From positions 47,086-111,085 of the forward strand of contig NZ_SRXV01000005.1 of NCBI RefSeq assembly GCF_004793635.1: 64,000 nucleotides of DNA, given 5' to 3'. Shown piece by piece: positions 47,986 through 56,475 of this stretch. The notes under the pieces were generated by a model. That model did no database searches, had not been told where the DNA came from, and was given only the letters and a program-made list of their open reading frames with translations. The stretch is from Marinicauda pacifica. Lineage in GTDB: Bacteria > Pseudomonadota > Alphaproteobacteria > Caulobacterales > Maricaulaceae. Each line of letters begins with the position of its first letter. Position 1 is the stretch's first letter. A program made the position numbers and the translations under genes.

Positions 47986-50900
47986 TTAAAGAGCGATCCG
48001 CGCCGGGCGCCCCGGACCGTACACGTCCGAAACCTGCGCGACTTCCAGAACGCACCCCGTAATGCCGCCCGGCAGCACTCCGGCAAGCTGCGTCGGCCCG
48101 ATCGTCAGCCGCGCCTCGTCCACCTCCTGGCTCCAGACGGTCTGCGCAGCCGGATCGAGCAGGCGCACACGATAACGCTCGAACGCCTCGCCCAGCGGCG
48201 TCTCGCCCGCGCCCCAGTCCTCGCCGCCGGTCCGGCTCCGCCGGATCCAGCTGGCAGACAGGGCGCCCGCCTTGATCGACGCGCGCAGGTGGACCGGGTT
48301 CAGCGGTCTCAACTCGACCTGTGTGTAACGCACGCTTCGATCCGCGCGGGCCGGATCGTCCAGCCCGCCTCCGGCCGGCACGGCACGCACCAGCAGGTCG
48401 GCGCCCGCCTCGTGGGCATGGACCGGCACCACCGCGCTTGCCCCGTCCAGCACCACGATTCGCGCGCCCGCCGCTGCACCGTCAGTCGCGCTTCCGCCAA
48501 GACCGCGCAGCAGGGTCGTCAGCGTCCAGCTGCCATCCTCCTCCAGGCGGGCGTGCTGGAACTGGACGATCTCCCATCCCGCCGGGCCCTCTATCGCCAG
48601 CCGGTTTGCACCGCCCAGCACCGACAGCCGGTCGCCGCTCGAAACCTGTCCGCGATAGAGCCGCAGCGAAAGCGTGCTGGCCCGGTCCCAGCGCCCTTCC
48701 GGCCCGCCCACCAGCGGGCTCAGCAACTCGCCCATCACCGCGCGCCGGGACAGACGGGTCCGCTCGGTCAGGCTGGCCGCATCGGCCCCGGCAAACAGCA
48801 CCAGCTCGCCCGCCCAGGGCTCGCCATGGGCGGCCGCCACAAACCCGCCGCGCCCCGTCTCCCGGCCCGGTTCGGCGGGCAGGTCCATCAGCGTCAGGAT
48901 GGGCTGCGCGGGCGGCATGACCGGATCGCCCGCCCCCTGCGGGCTCGACCCGGCAGGCAGGACATTCGCCGTCGTGGCCGGTTGCAGCACCGCATCGCGC
49001 TGCGCCAGACCGTCCACGCTCGCCACACGCCACACCCCCGCCGCAGCTGCGTCTTCATCGGTCAGCCTCACCACATCGCCCGCCTCCAGGCGCGCCTGCG
49101 AGGGCGGCAGGGTCAGACGCAGGCTCGCGCCGGTCTCCTGCAGGCGGGACAATGATTGCGCCGCGAGCCCGGCTGCCAGCGTGTCGTCGGCCAGCAGGCG
49201 GGCCGACAGGTCGACCGCGCCCTCCACCAGGTCGAGGCCCAGCGCACTCACGCTGGCCGGGCGGTACTCGCCATCGTCGCGAATATACCCGAGGCGCAGC
49301 GCGCGCACCGACCCGGCGTCCGGATCGCGCACCCGGGTCACCGGCCCCTCGCCGGGCCGATCGGCACATTGGCCGGCGTCCAGCGCGCTACTGCGGCTCT
49401 GCGCCGCGAATGCCGCCGGCCCGTCCGCCCGGTCGGCCAGATCGAAGCCATAGATGGCCCCCAGCCGGGCCAGCACATCGCGTCCGCGTTCCGGCCGGTC
49501 GATCGCGAAGCCTGCGACGAGGCCGTCAATCGCCGACACGTCCAGCGCCTCCAGCCCGCAGCGGCGCGCAATATCGGCCGCGATGGCGGCAAGCGAGGAC
49601 TGCCCGGCCCTGCCGGTCAGCCAGTGGCCGAGACGCCAATTCTCCGCATCGCGCCAGACCGTCTCCAGCACCGGAAATTCGGGAAAGGGCCGCGCATCCC
49701 AGGTCCAGACCTGAGACTGCGACAGATCGATCATCGGTCCGCCATACACCGCCGAAACCGGATTGTGATCGCGCCAGTATCCGAGCAGCGCCTGCAGGAA
49801 GCGGCGCTGGATCAGGTCGTCGCGCGTACCGCGCGAATGATAGGGCGCGACACTCTCCGAACTCTTGGGATCGATGAAGACATTGGGCTGGTTCGCGCCC
49901 TTGTCGACGGCCGGGCATCCAAGCTCGATCAGGCGGATCGGCTTGCCCTGCGGCACCCAGCCGGTAGGCGAGGCCTGGCGCACGCCGCCGGGCCGGTCAT
50001 GGTGCGCGTTCACCCACCAGCCGCGCAAATCCTTGTAGCGGAACACCCAGTCCTCGCCATGCGCGCCATCTTCGATGGGGGTACGCAGCTGCGCCTCGCG
50101 GTCGGCCGCGCTGGCGTAATACCAGTCATAGCCCTCCCCGCCCTCCACCTGCGCACGCAGATAGTCGAGGTCATGGATGCTGCCCGCACGCGCCGCGTCG
50201 GCATGGGCCTCGCCCTCGCGCCAGTCGGCCAGCGGCGCATACCAGTCGATCCCGACGAAATCGATCTCCCCGTCGCTCCATAGCGGGTCGAGATGGAAGA
50301 TTACATCGTTCGATCCGTCCTGGGGCTGGTGGCCGAAATACTCCGACCAGTCGGCCGCATAGCTGAGCGCCGTGTCCGCTCCCGTGATCTTGCGGGCCTC
50401 GCCGGCCAGCGCCCTTAATCGCTCCACCGCCGGATAGACGCCCGCCCCGGCGCGCAGTGTCGTCAGGGCGCGCATTTCCGATCCGATCAGCATCGTGTCG
50501 ACACCGCCCGCGGCCTTCGCCAGTGCGCAATGATGCAGGATGAAGCGGGCAAAGCCCCACTCGGCCGGTCCGGCATAGATGACGCGCTCGCCGTCAATCG
50601 TGAAATGATCGGCCTGCGCGGCGCCAAAGAAAGCCTCAACCTGGGCCGTCACGCCCGGCGTATTCTCCGGGCTGCCCGCCACGCCCGGCGCGGGATCGCA
50701 GGTGATCCGCCCGCGCCAGGGATAGGCCGGCTGGCCGGTTCCGCTTCCAGAAGGATCTTCCAGCGCGTTTCCGGCCGGAATGTCCATCAGGATGAAGGGG
50801 TAGAGCGTCACCGAAAATCCGCGCGCCTTGAGCGCCCGGATCGCCGCCACCACGGTCTCGTCCGACGGCGTGCCGCCATAGGCGGGTCCGTCCTCGCTCT

Positions 50901-51795
50901 CGCTGACCAGCCAGGCCGCCGCCCGGTCCTCGCCCGCGGCCCGCCAGACCAGCGGACGCGTATCCTTCAGCACGCGCTCCACGCCGGGCCGGATATCGCA
51001 CTGACCGCACCGCAGATCGGTCCCGAACCAGGAGGTGACCAGCGCCACGGATCCCACACCCGGCAGTGCCGCCTCCAGATCGTCGAGCGCCGCCTCGATA
51101 TCGCTGTGCGCCCGGTTCGTGTGCCGGTTCTCGCTCGCCTCGCGTCCCTCGCCGGTTTTGCGCATGACCGGCTCGGTCGCATAGGCAAACTCGCCCGATC
51201 CGGGGATGAGGCAGACACCCTCGACCAGGTCCAGCCCGCCGTCGGTCTCCGCGCGAATGACTTCGAACGCCAGGTTGGGGATGAAATTGCCGAACTTCTC
51301 CAGTGCCAGGTCTTCCAGCACGACATAGGCCAGCCCGCGATAGGCCGGGGCCTGGCCCGCGCCTTCAATGGCCTCGATCAGGCCGTCGGGCTGCTGGTCC
51401 TCGCTGCCGGCATGCACGCGCAGGGTCAGCCCAGCCCGGTCGAGCTCCGCGCCATTGGCCCAGATCCGGCCGATCTGCGCGATCGGGCCCTCGCACAGGC
51501 CCACGGCCAGGCTCACCGAATAGCGGTATTGCGTCACGCTTGGGCCTGACTTGCCGCCGCCTTGCGTCTCCTCGTGCTCGGTGAAGCGCGACGCCCAGAT
51601 GACCTGGCCGGCCACGCGCATCCGCCCGTACACGATGGGAATGAAGGCCCCCTCGGTCGAGGTCTGCAGCTCCAGCCCGTCGAGCCGGGCGCCTGTCACG
51701 TTCTCGGCAAACAGGCCGGAGATCAGGCCGCGCACCCCGCTCTGAACCGCGCCTTGAAGCAGGGCCGCTCCGGTCGACAGCGCCAGCATCGCCAT
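47986..51795 (-). CDS. GTA gp15-like host-specificity/tail-tip megaprotein
   Basis: 1269 residues from ATG 51795, three bases from the gp14 stop. N-terminal hydrophobic-to-beta entry (AENVTGARLDGLELQTS, IPIVYGRMRVAGQVIWASRF), then a ~500-residue TIM-barrel-like glycoside-hydrolase fold (GTA_TIM type), and a C-terminal phage-tail-3 domain. This is the largest gene of RcGTA-type clusters. By structural work on RcGTA it forms the tail tip and recognises the host. Transcription end: no clear terminator follows. Confidence 0.93.
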   Translation of the reverse strand: MAMLALSTGAALLQGAVQSGVRGLISGLFAENVTGARLDGLELQTSTEGAFIPIVYGRMRVAGQVIWASRFTEHEETQGGGKSGPSVTQYRYSVSLAVGLCEGPIAQIGRIWANGAELDRAGLTLRVHAGSEDQQPDGLIEAIEGAGQAPAYRGLAYVVLEDLALEKFGNFIPNLAFEVIRAETDGGLDLVEGVCLIPGSGEFAYATEPVMRKTGEGREASENRHTNRAHSDIEAALDDLEAALPGVGSVALVTSWFGTDLRCGQCDIRPGVERVLKDTRPLVWRAAGEDRAAAWLVSESEDGPAYGGTPSDETVVAAIRALKARGFSVTLYPFILMDIPAGNALEDPSGSGTGQPAYPWRGRITCDPAPGVAGSPENTPGVTAQVEAFFGAAQADHFTIDGERVIYAGPAEWGFARFILHHCALAKAAGGVDTMLIGSEMRALTTLRAGAGVYPAVERLRALAGEARKITGADTALSYAADWSEYFGHQPQDGSNDVIFHLDPLWSDGEIDFVGIDWYAPLADWREGEAHADAARAGSIHDLDYLRAQVEGGEGYDWYYASAADREAQLRTPIEDGAHGEDWVFRYKDLRGWWVNAHHDRPGGVRQASPTGWVPQGKPIRLIELGCPAVDKGANQPNVFIDPKSSESVAPYHSRGTRDDLIQRRFLQALLGYWRDHNPVSAVYGGPMIDLSQSQVWTWDARPFPEFPVLETVWRDAENWRLGHWLTGRAGQSSLAAIAADIARRCGLEALDVSAIDGLVAGFAIDRPERGRDVLARLGAIYGFDLADRADGPAAFAAQSRSSALDAGQCADRPGEGPVTRVRDPDAGSVRALRLGYIRDDGEYRPASVSALGLDLVEGAVDLSARLLADDTLAAGLAAQSLSRLQETGASLRLTLPPSQARLEAGDVVRLTDEDAAAAGVWRVASVDGLAQRDAVLQPATTANVLPAGSSPQGAGDPVMPPAQPILTLMDLPAEPGRETGRGGFVAAAHGEPWAGELVLFAGADAASLTERTRLSRRAVMGELLSPLVGGPEGRWDRASTLSLRLYRGQVSSGDRLSVLGGANRLAIEGPAGWEIVQFQHARLEEDGSWTLTTLLRGLGGSATDGAAAGARIVVLDGASAVVPVHAHEAGADLLVRAVPAGGGLDDPARADRSVRYTQVELRPLNPVHLRASIKAGALSASWIRRSRTGGEDWGAGETPLGEAFERYRVRLLDPAAQTVWSQEVDEARLTIGPTQLAGVLPGGITGCVLEVAQVSDVYGPGRPARIAL

Positions 51796-51797
51796 AA

Positions 51798-52268
51798 CTA
51801 ATACTCCGCAGGTGAAGGAGAGGGGAAACCGAACCGCGCCACCGCCCGGCGCCGCCAACCGGCGCTCAGCGCGGTCTCGCAGACACCGCGGCGCTGCCAG
51901 GCATGAAGCATCGCGCCGGGTCCGCTGACGATCGCGCAATGGCTGGCCGGGCCATATATTCGCATACGAAATACTAGCACGTCGCCGGCTTGCGCTCCGC
52001 CCGCCGGCAAGGTGTCCAGATGGCGGGACAGTCCCGTCAGAAGCCGCTCTTCAGCGCCGCGCTGCGCCCAGTCTTGCCGATAGTCGTATCTATGACCGGG
52101 TCGATAGTCGGCAGGATCGTCCGGCAACACCGCCTCCTTCCCGGAGACATCGCGATAGACGCCGCGGATCAGGCCCAGACAGTCGCAGCCCCGACCGCGC
52201 GCACTCGCCTGATGGCAGAAGGGTGTACCGATCCAGAGCCGGGCCGCCTCCACGACACGCCCGGACAT
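51798..52268 (-). CDS. GTA gp14-like NlpC/P60 cell-wall peptidase
   Basis: About 156 residues from ATG 52268 (52277 possible). NlpC/P60 features: catalytic Cys in GRGCDCLGLIRGVYR (~27-36) and His in GPASHCAIVSGPG (~108), with GDVLVF between them. In RcGTA the homologue is the tail peptidase that opens the recipient cell wall. It lies between gp13 and gp15, as expected. Confidence 0.93.
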   Translation of the reverse strand: MSGRVVEAARLWIGTPFCHQASARGRGCDCLGLIRGVYRDVSGKEAVLPDDPADYRPGHRYDYRQDWAQRGAEERLLTGLSRHLDTLPAGGAQAGDVLVFRMRIYGPASHCAIVSGPGAMLHAWQRRGVCETALSAGWRRRAVARFGFPSPSPAEY

Positions 52269-52273
52269 CGCGC

Positions 52274-53161
52274 TCACCCGCGCCGTCCGCCGTCGCGGTC
52301 GGCTTCACGTGCCGGGTGGCGTTGCAGAACATCATTGCCGGGCATGTGCGGATGACCGCGGAAATTGGCGAAATTTTCGAACCGCGCCCGGCAGGTCTCT
52401 GCCTGCTTGTCGCACCCGGCCCGGACCGTGAATCCATCGCCCGGCTGGACCGGCGCGGCCGCGCTCGACGCCAGAATCAGGATCGCCTTGCCGTCTTCCA
52501 GCCGGTGCTCGCGCACCCTTGCCCGGCCGGGTCTGTTCTCTCCGCTTGTCCAGCTCAGCACCCCGCCGGTAAACAGGCCCGTCGCAAACGCGTCCAGGCC
52601 CGAAACCTCGACCCGCCCGTTGGCATCGAGGAAAACCACCTCGCCCGTCCCCGTCCAGCGCGGGTCGGACAGATCGGCCCGGCATCGCGCATCGCCCAGC
52701 TCCGCGTCGCAGGCTCTGGAAAAGACGCGCCCGATGCGCCGGTTCAGCCGCGCGCTCAGACCGGCCAGCTCCGCCTCGAACCCGTTTCGCGTGCGAACGA
52801 TCTCGCCCAGCTCACCGGTTGCGACCCGCCAGAACAGGTCCGGCTCGCGCCAGTCTGCGCGGAAAATCTCCACCCTCGCCCCGTCCCAAACCCCGTTATC
52901 GAGGTCTGCGGCGCGAATACGCTGCGAGCTCAGCGCGCCGAACACGGCGCTACGCGCTGCATTCATCCCCGTCTCGCTGCGCATCGCGCCGGGCGACACG
53001 CCCGCCGCCGCCTCGAACACCTCGCCGCCAAGGGTCAGCGCCTCGTCATGCTCGGTGAAGGCGAAGACCGCGCCGTCGCGCCTGGTCATCCGCCAGCACC
53101 AGGCCAGCGTCGTCGTGCCGGCGTCCAGTCGGGCCTGCAATGCGTCAGGAATGACAATCAT
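52274..53161 (-). CDS. GTA gp13-like DUF2163 tail hub protein
   Basis: 295 residues from ATG 53161, overlapping the gp12 stop (ATGA). Matches the DUF2163 family with a C-terminal phage BR0599-like domain: WCWRMTRRDGAVFAFTEHDEAL near the N-terminus, four Cys in the C-terminal half (SRACDAELGDARC; RAGCDKQAETC) that may bind a metal or iron-sulfur centre as proposed for RcGTA gp13. Confidence 0.92.
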   Translation of the reverse strand: MIVIPDALQARLDAGTTTLAWCWRMTRRDGAVFAFTEHDEALTLGGEVFEAAAGVSPGAMRSETGMNAARSAVFGALSSQRIRAADLDNGVWDGARVEIFRADWREPDLFWRVATGELGEIVRTRNGFEAELAGLSARLNRRIGRVFSRACDAELGDARCRADLSDPRWTGTGEVVFLDANGRVEVSGLDAFATGLFTGGVLSWTSGENRPGRARVREHRLEDGKAILILASSAAAPVQPGDGFTVRAGCDKQAETCRARFENFANFRGHPHMPGNDVLQRHPAREADRDGGRRG

Positions 53162-53799
53162 GGCGCCGCGCTCCCCGGGCTCAGCCATACTTCGGCGAGC
53201 GGAATTTGCGGCACCAGCCCGGCCTCGAACGCCTCCATGGACGCATCGATCCGGTCGGTATCGAAACGGACCGGCACGTCGAAAACGAAGCCGGCCGTGA
53301 TCTGGCCACCCGGCTCCGGCGCGCTTGAAAATTCGATCCGCCCCAGCTCGTCCAGCGTGACGGGCCGGATCTCGCCCTCGACCGCTGCCAGCACGCTCTC
53401 CGCCCGGGGCAGGCGGATCGGGCGGCGATAGGCATCCGGCCCGGTGCCGTAGAGCTTGGTGAGCGCAAAGACGCGCATCTCGCCGTCTCCGGCTGCGATC
53501 AGCTGATCGCCCGGCCCCGGCTCATGCGAGGGCAGGCAGGATTTGTGATCGGCCGGGTCCCGGAAGCGGAAGGCGTGAAGCTGGCCCCGGCGTTCCTCGA
53601 AGAAGGCGATCAGACCGGCCAGATCGTCCAGTGACTTCACGCCCGGCCCGGCATCGTAGCGGCGTTTCGAATGGGCATGAGGCGTGTTGCGCTCTTCATA
53701 GCCGGAGGCCAGCGCCACGATCTCGGTCGTGAGCACCGGCCCGCCGCTCGCGCCGAGACCCACCGGAAACGGAAACAGGACATCGTGAAAGACGCTCAC
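53158..53799 (-). CDS. GTA gp12-like DUF2460 distal tail protein
   Basis: 213 residues. The family pattern is SVFHDVLFPFPVGLGASGGP at the N-terminus, with YDAGPGVKSLDDLAGLIAFFEERRG and FRFRDPADHKSC, and the C-terminal GFVFDVPVRFDTDRID. In RcGTA gp12 is the distal-tail hub. It overlaps gp11 by 4 bp and gp13 by 4 bp. Confidence 0.94.
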   Translation of the reverse strand: MSVFHDVLFPFPVGLGASGGPVLTTEIVALASGYEERNTPHAHSKRRYDAGPGVKSLDDLAGLIAFFEERRGQLHAFRFRDPADHKSCLPSHEPGPGDQLIAAGDGEMRVFALTKLYGTGPDAYRRPIRLPRAESVLAAVEGEIRPVTLDELGRIEFSSAPEPGGQITAGFVFDVPVRFDTDRIDASMEAFEAGLVPQIPLAEVWLSPGSAAP

Positions 53800-54323
53800 A
53801 GGCTGGCACTCCCCGCTCTGACCGCGCGCGCCAGCGCGGCGCTGATCTGGCGTTCGGAGCGGCGCACCGCATCGGCCTCTCGCCCCGGCGCCGCCAGGAT
53901 GGTGACGTTGACCGTCGGGCCCGCCGCCATCGGCGCAATCGCCCCGGCGCCGTTCGGCACGAAGACTTCCGGTCCGCGCTCGCCGACCAGATAGGGCGAG
54001 CCGGCCATGACCGGTCCGCCCTCGGCGCGTGCGCCGATCACTGTCCGCGACAGGCCCGCCACCAGCCGGTCGACCGGCGCGAACACGAACTCGTCCAGCG
54101 CCAGGCGCGCCAGCGACTGGGCGATACTCTCCACCATCGCGTCGATCTCCAGCCGGCCGCTGCGCGCCGCGCGCTCCAGCGAAGCCGTGATGCGGTCGGC
54201 CGTCGTCTCGAAGGCGTCCGACAGGATGCCTGCCGCGCGTTCGCCCTCGCGCGCCGCCTCCTGCAGGGCCTGCGCCTGCTCGCGCGCACGTTCGGCGCCG
54301 GGACGCTTTTCCTCATCGGCCAT
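53796..54323 (-). CDS. GTA gp11-like tail tape-measure protein
   Basis: 175 residues, extremely short for a tape-measure protein but in the range of RcGTA gp11 (~220). N-terminal helices (REQAQALQEAAREGERAAGIL...RITASLERAAR), then the family end block GGPVMAGSPYLVGERGPEVFVPNGAG. It sets tail length, consistent with the short tails of GTA particles. Its start overlaps the gp10.1 stop by 11 bp. Confidence 0.9.
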   Translation of the reverse strand: MADEEKRPGAERAREQAQALQEAAREGERAAGILSDAFETTADRITASLERAARSGRLEIDAMVESIAQSLARLALDEFVFAPVDRLVAGLSRTVIGARAEGGPVMAGSPYLVGERGPEVFVPNGAGAIAPMAAGPTVNVTILAAPGREADAVRRSERQISAALARAVRAGSASL

Positions 54324-54546
54324 CGCTCGTCTCCTTGATTGTGCCAGGGCATGTGCCGGGACATGTGTCTGGAAATTCGGCGCGCAGCCGGTCGAGCTCA
54401 GCGCGCGCCGGCGGTCGCGCGCCCGGCGGGTCCAGCTGACTGAGCAGCGCCTGCCATTCTGACAGCGACAGCGCCCAGAAATCGCGCGGCCTCAACCCGA
54501 ACCGCACCACGCCGATGAAGAACCAGGCCTGCCAGTGCGCGCTCAT
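54313..54546 (-). CDS. GTA tail assembly chaperone, gp10.1-like
   Basis: 77 residues. Matches the small TIGR02216-type chaperone (WFFIGVVRFGLRPRDFWALSLSEWQALL). The C-terminal tail contains a tandem DTCPGTCPGT. The start overlaps the gp10 stop by 4 bp. With gp10 it forms the chaperone pair that precedes the tape-measure gene. Confidence 0.88.
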   Translation of the reverse strand: MSAHWQAWFFIGVVRFGLRPRDFWALSLSEWQALLSQLDPPGARPPARAELDRLRAEFPDTCPGTCPGTIKETSDGR

Positions 54547-54830
54547 CGCGCACTCGCCTCGAACGCGTCCGCGATCAGGCGCGCCGTCTCGCCGGGATCG
54601 AGCGTCATCGCTGCCGGATCCGGCTCGCTCGCCCCGCCCGCGCGCATCAGCGCCGTCAGGATCACGATCAGGTCGCCGGCGCCCGGCTCGGTCAGGCGGG
54701 CCGGCAGTGCCTTCAAACCGTCCAGTGCGAGCGCCGTCTCGATCTCGGCCAGCGCCCCCAGCGTCAGGCGCAACGGGTAGCGCTCGCCGTCCGCCAGCAG
54801 GACCGGCGCCGCGCGTTTCGAACCTGTCAT
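54543..54830 (-). CDS. GTA gp10-like tail assembly chaperone
   Basis: 95 residues. Family pattern (pfam11836-type): LRLTLGALAEIETALALDGLKAL and GDLIVILTALMRAGG, with C-terminal LDPGETARLIADAFE. Positioned between gp9 and gp10.1 as in RcGTA, but the 285-bp gap toward gp9 now carries a plus-strand gene. Confidence 0.9.
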   Translation of the reverse strand: MTGSKRAAPVLLADGERYPLRLTLGALAEIETALALDGLKALPARLTEPGAGDLIVILTALMRAGGASEPDPAAMTLDPGETARLIADAFEASAR

Positions 54831-54915
54831 GGGGATCTCGTTCTTTCGTGTTTGTCATTTGGCCGCCGCGGCGGGCCGCGATACCGTGCGCGACGTCAGA
54901 CCCATGGGAGGTGTC

Positions 54916-55113
54916 ATGTTGCGCGTATTGCTGGCCGCTTTCGGCCTCGTTCTTCTCTCGGGATGCCACGGCATCGTTCAGGACGCCTATGACGAGCGCG
55001 CCGAGGACGAGTGCGAGGAGTTGCGCAATATCGAGGAGCAGCGCGCCTGCCTGAACGCGATCGAGGACCGCGAACGCGACCGCCGCCAACGCGAGCTCGC
55101 TCCGCGGTCCTGA
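54916..55113 (+). CDS. Small lipoprotein inserted in GTA cluster
   Basis: 65 residues from ATG 54916 with GGGAGG 7-8 nt upstream. Signal peptide and lipobox LLSGC (~14-18), then a strongly acidic/basic helical body with three cysteines (DECEELRNIEEQRACL), resembling small lipoproteins of alphaproteobacteria. It runs against the GTA strand in the gp9/gp10 gap. A palindromic repeat lies just past its stop. Confidence 0.7.
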   Translation: MLRVLLAAFGLVLLSGCHGIVQDAYDERAEDECEELRNIEEQRACLNAIEDRERDRRQRELAPRS

Positions 55114-55114
55114 A

Positions 55115-55159
55115 GCATTTTCAGCGAAAGTGGGTACCGGTTTCGCGGTTCGAAAATGC
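55115..55159. repeat. 45-bp nested palindrome (alphaproteobacterial REP-like)
   Basis: Outer arms GCATTTTC (55115-55122) and GAAAATGC (55152-55159), inner arms GCGAAA (55124-55129) and TTTCGC (55141-55146), with GGGTACC between. The core resembles a short interspersed palindrome I recall from other alphaproteobacteria (not checked). It sits between convergent genes (lipoprotein on plus, gp9 on minus). Confidence 0.7.
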
Positions 55160-55169
55160 GAAGAAAAAG

Positions 55170-55586
55170 TCAGTTCGCTGCGAAGCCGATCTCTCCGGCA
55201 GACGCCAGCGAGAGGGAATAGGCCGCCTCCCCGTCATGGCGCCCGGAATATTCCAGCGCCGTCACCAGGAAATCGCCGGTCAGCGCGCCGAAATCCGGTA
55301 TCACCAGCTGCCAGCGGCGTTTCGCCTGGGTAAAAAACACGGCGCGCACCGTCTCGTCCGCCGCGCTGTCCACGAAGATCCCTGCCCCCGACACGCTGGC
55401 CGAGCGCACGCCCGCCCCGCCAAGCAGCTCGCGCCATCGGCCCGGACTGTCGGCATGGGTCGTCTCCACGCTGCGCGCATTGAGCGAGATCGTCCTGGCC
55501 CGCAGGCCCGCGACACTGGTAAAACTCTCCGGATCGGCCCCGTCGCCGATCTTCAGCAAGATATCCTTGCCCGCTTGTGCGGCCAT
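55170..55586 (-). CDS. GTA gp9-like major tail protein
   Basis: 138 residues from ATG 55586 with GGAGA upstream. Matches the TP901-1/RcGTA major tail protein: KDILLKIGDGADPESFTSVAGLRART, then RWRELLGGAGVRSASVSGAGIF and VIPDFGALTGDFLVTALEYSG. It forms the tail tube. The gene is now separated from gp8 by ~1.1 kb and a terminator, which is unusual. Confidence 0.92.
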   Translation of the reverse strand: MAAQAGKDILLKIGDGADPESFTSVAGLRARTISLNARSVETTHADSPGRWRELLGGAGVRSASVSGAGIFVDSAADETVRAVFFTQAKRRWQLVIPDFGALTGDFLVTALEYSGRHDGEAAYSLSLASAGEIGFAAN

Positions 55587-55622
55587 GATCTTTGTCTCCA
55601 GAAAAGGATGAGGAACAGGCAA

Positions 55623-55649
55623 TAAAAAAGCCGCCCTTGGGGGGCGGCT
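55623..55649 (-). terminator. Rho-independent terminator, minus strand
   Basis: An 8-bp stem (AGCCGCCC at 55629-55636 with 55642-55649) is followed on the minus strand by a six-T tract. It ends the DUF4760-type gene, 37 bp before gp9, and would also stop any GTA transcript from upstream unless it is bypassed. Confidence 0.8.
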
Positions 55650-55673
55650 ATGGATTGAAGAGAGCGCACAGGC

Positions 55674-56267
55674 TCAGATGAGCGGCCGCTCGGCCTCGGT
55701 GGCCCAATGACGGACCTGGTTTTCGTATTTTACATAGAGCGCCGGTGTGCCTCTGGCCTCGCGCTTCTCGTGGACATACAGGCGAAAATCGGTCCAGTCC
55801 TGAACATCGCTGCCCCGCCACCATTCCCTGATGATGCTCTCATTGAGCGCGCCGAGTTCGATGCCGATCGCCGTCGCCTCGTAATAGTTGAACAGGCGGA
55901 TCAGGATTTCGGAGCCGTAGACCGCCTGGCCGCGGAAATTCACGAACGTGTTCTCCACTTCCTCGTAGCCGTAGGGGCCGGAGTGCTTCTCCTTCAGCGC
56001 CTCGATCAGCGCCTTGAATTGTTCATTGGCAAGCAGCAGGTCGCGGTCCTTGGTCTGCTCGACGATATGATCGAACGAACGCGCAATCTGGACGCGCTCC
56101 TTGGCGTGCTTGTTGTTGAGCCGGCCCTGATGCTGGTTCTGGCGATAAATCCCGAAGGCAATGATGGCCGAAATCGCCAGTATGATGGGTGCCAGATTCG
56201 GCAGGGCCTGCCAGACGCCGAGCAATAGCTCGCATTCGGAACGCGCTGCCTGGCAAGCCGTGTTCAT
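55674..56267 (-). CDS. DUF4760-like membrane protein inserted in GTA cluster
   Basis: 197 residues. One TM (~26-42, LAPIILAISAIIAFGIY), a charged linker and a helical domain with FVNFRGQAVYGSEILIRLFNYYEATAIGIELGALNESI and WTDFRLYVHEKREARGTPALYVKYENQVRHW. This resembles the DUF4760 family, of unknown function. It occupies the gp8/gp9 gap in GTA orientation and is followed by a terminator. Not present in the RcGTA plan, so it is a cargo-type insertion. Confidence 0.75.
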   Translation of the reverse strand: MNTACQAARSECELLLGVWQALPNLAPIILAISAIIAFGIYRQNQHQGRLNNKHAKERVQIARSFDHIVEQTKDRDLLLANEQFKALIEALKEKHSGPYGYEEVENTFVNFRGQAVYGSEILIRLFNYYEATAIGIELGALNESIIREWWRGSDVQDWTDFRLYVHEKREARGTPALYVKYENQVRHWATEAERPLI

Positions 56268-56320
56268 ATTTCCCCCTCCCGTTGTGCAAATCTATCCATT
56301 CCAGCGAGGAGCGGGCAACA

Positions 56321-56350
56321 AAAAACCCGGCCATTGGCCGGGCTTTTTGT
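56321..56350. terminator. Bidirectional rho-independent terminator in GTA cluster
   Basis: A 7-bp GC stem (CCCGGCC 56326-56332 with GGCCGGG 56336-56342) flanked by AAAAA on the left and CTTTTTG on the right. On the minus strand it follows the 33-codon ORF and would stop transcription from gp8 before the DUF4760 gene. Confidence 0.75.
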
Positions 56351-56373
56351 CTCTAGGTCGTCATGGTGAAAGA

Positions 56374-56475
56374 CTACCGATTGGTGCCCTCGGCATGGAT
56401 CGATAACGCGAGGTCGCGCGGCAGGGAACGGTTCGTCCCTTCGCGCATACGTTTGGTCTCAACAGAGTGTGTCAT
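56374..56475 (-). CDS. Possible 33-residue basic peptide
   Basis: ATG at 56475 with GAGAGG 5-10 nt upstream, 33 codons, TAG, then the terminator ~24 bp further. The peptide is Arg-rich (MTHSVETKRMREG at the start, IHAEGTNR at the end) without hydrophobic segment. RBS, short length and terminator fit a real small gene, but I see no family. Alternatively, the region could be an sRNA or leader. Confidence 0.3.
   Translation of the reverse strand: MTHSVETKRMREGTNRSLPRDLALSIHAEGTNR

Noticed and set aside
46921..49155. 744-codon open frame on the plus strand
   Set aside because: Antisense to the DnaJ-like gene and GTA gp15; random Arg/His/Ala composition.
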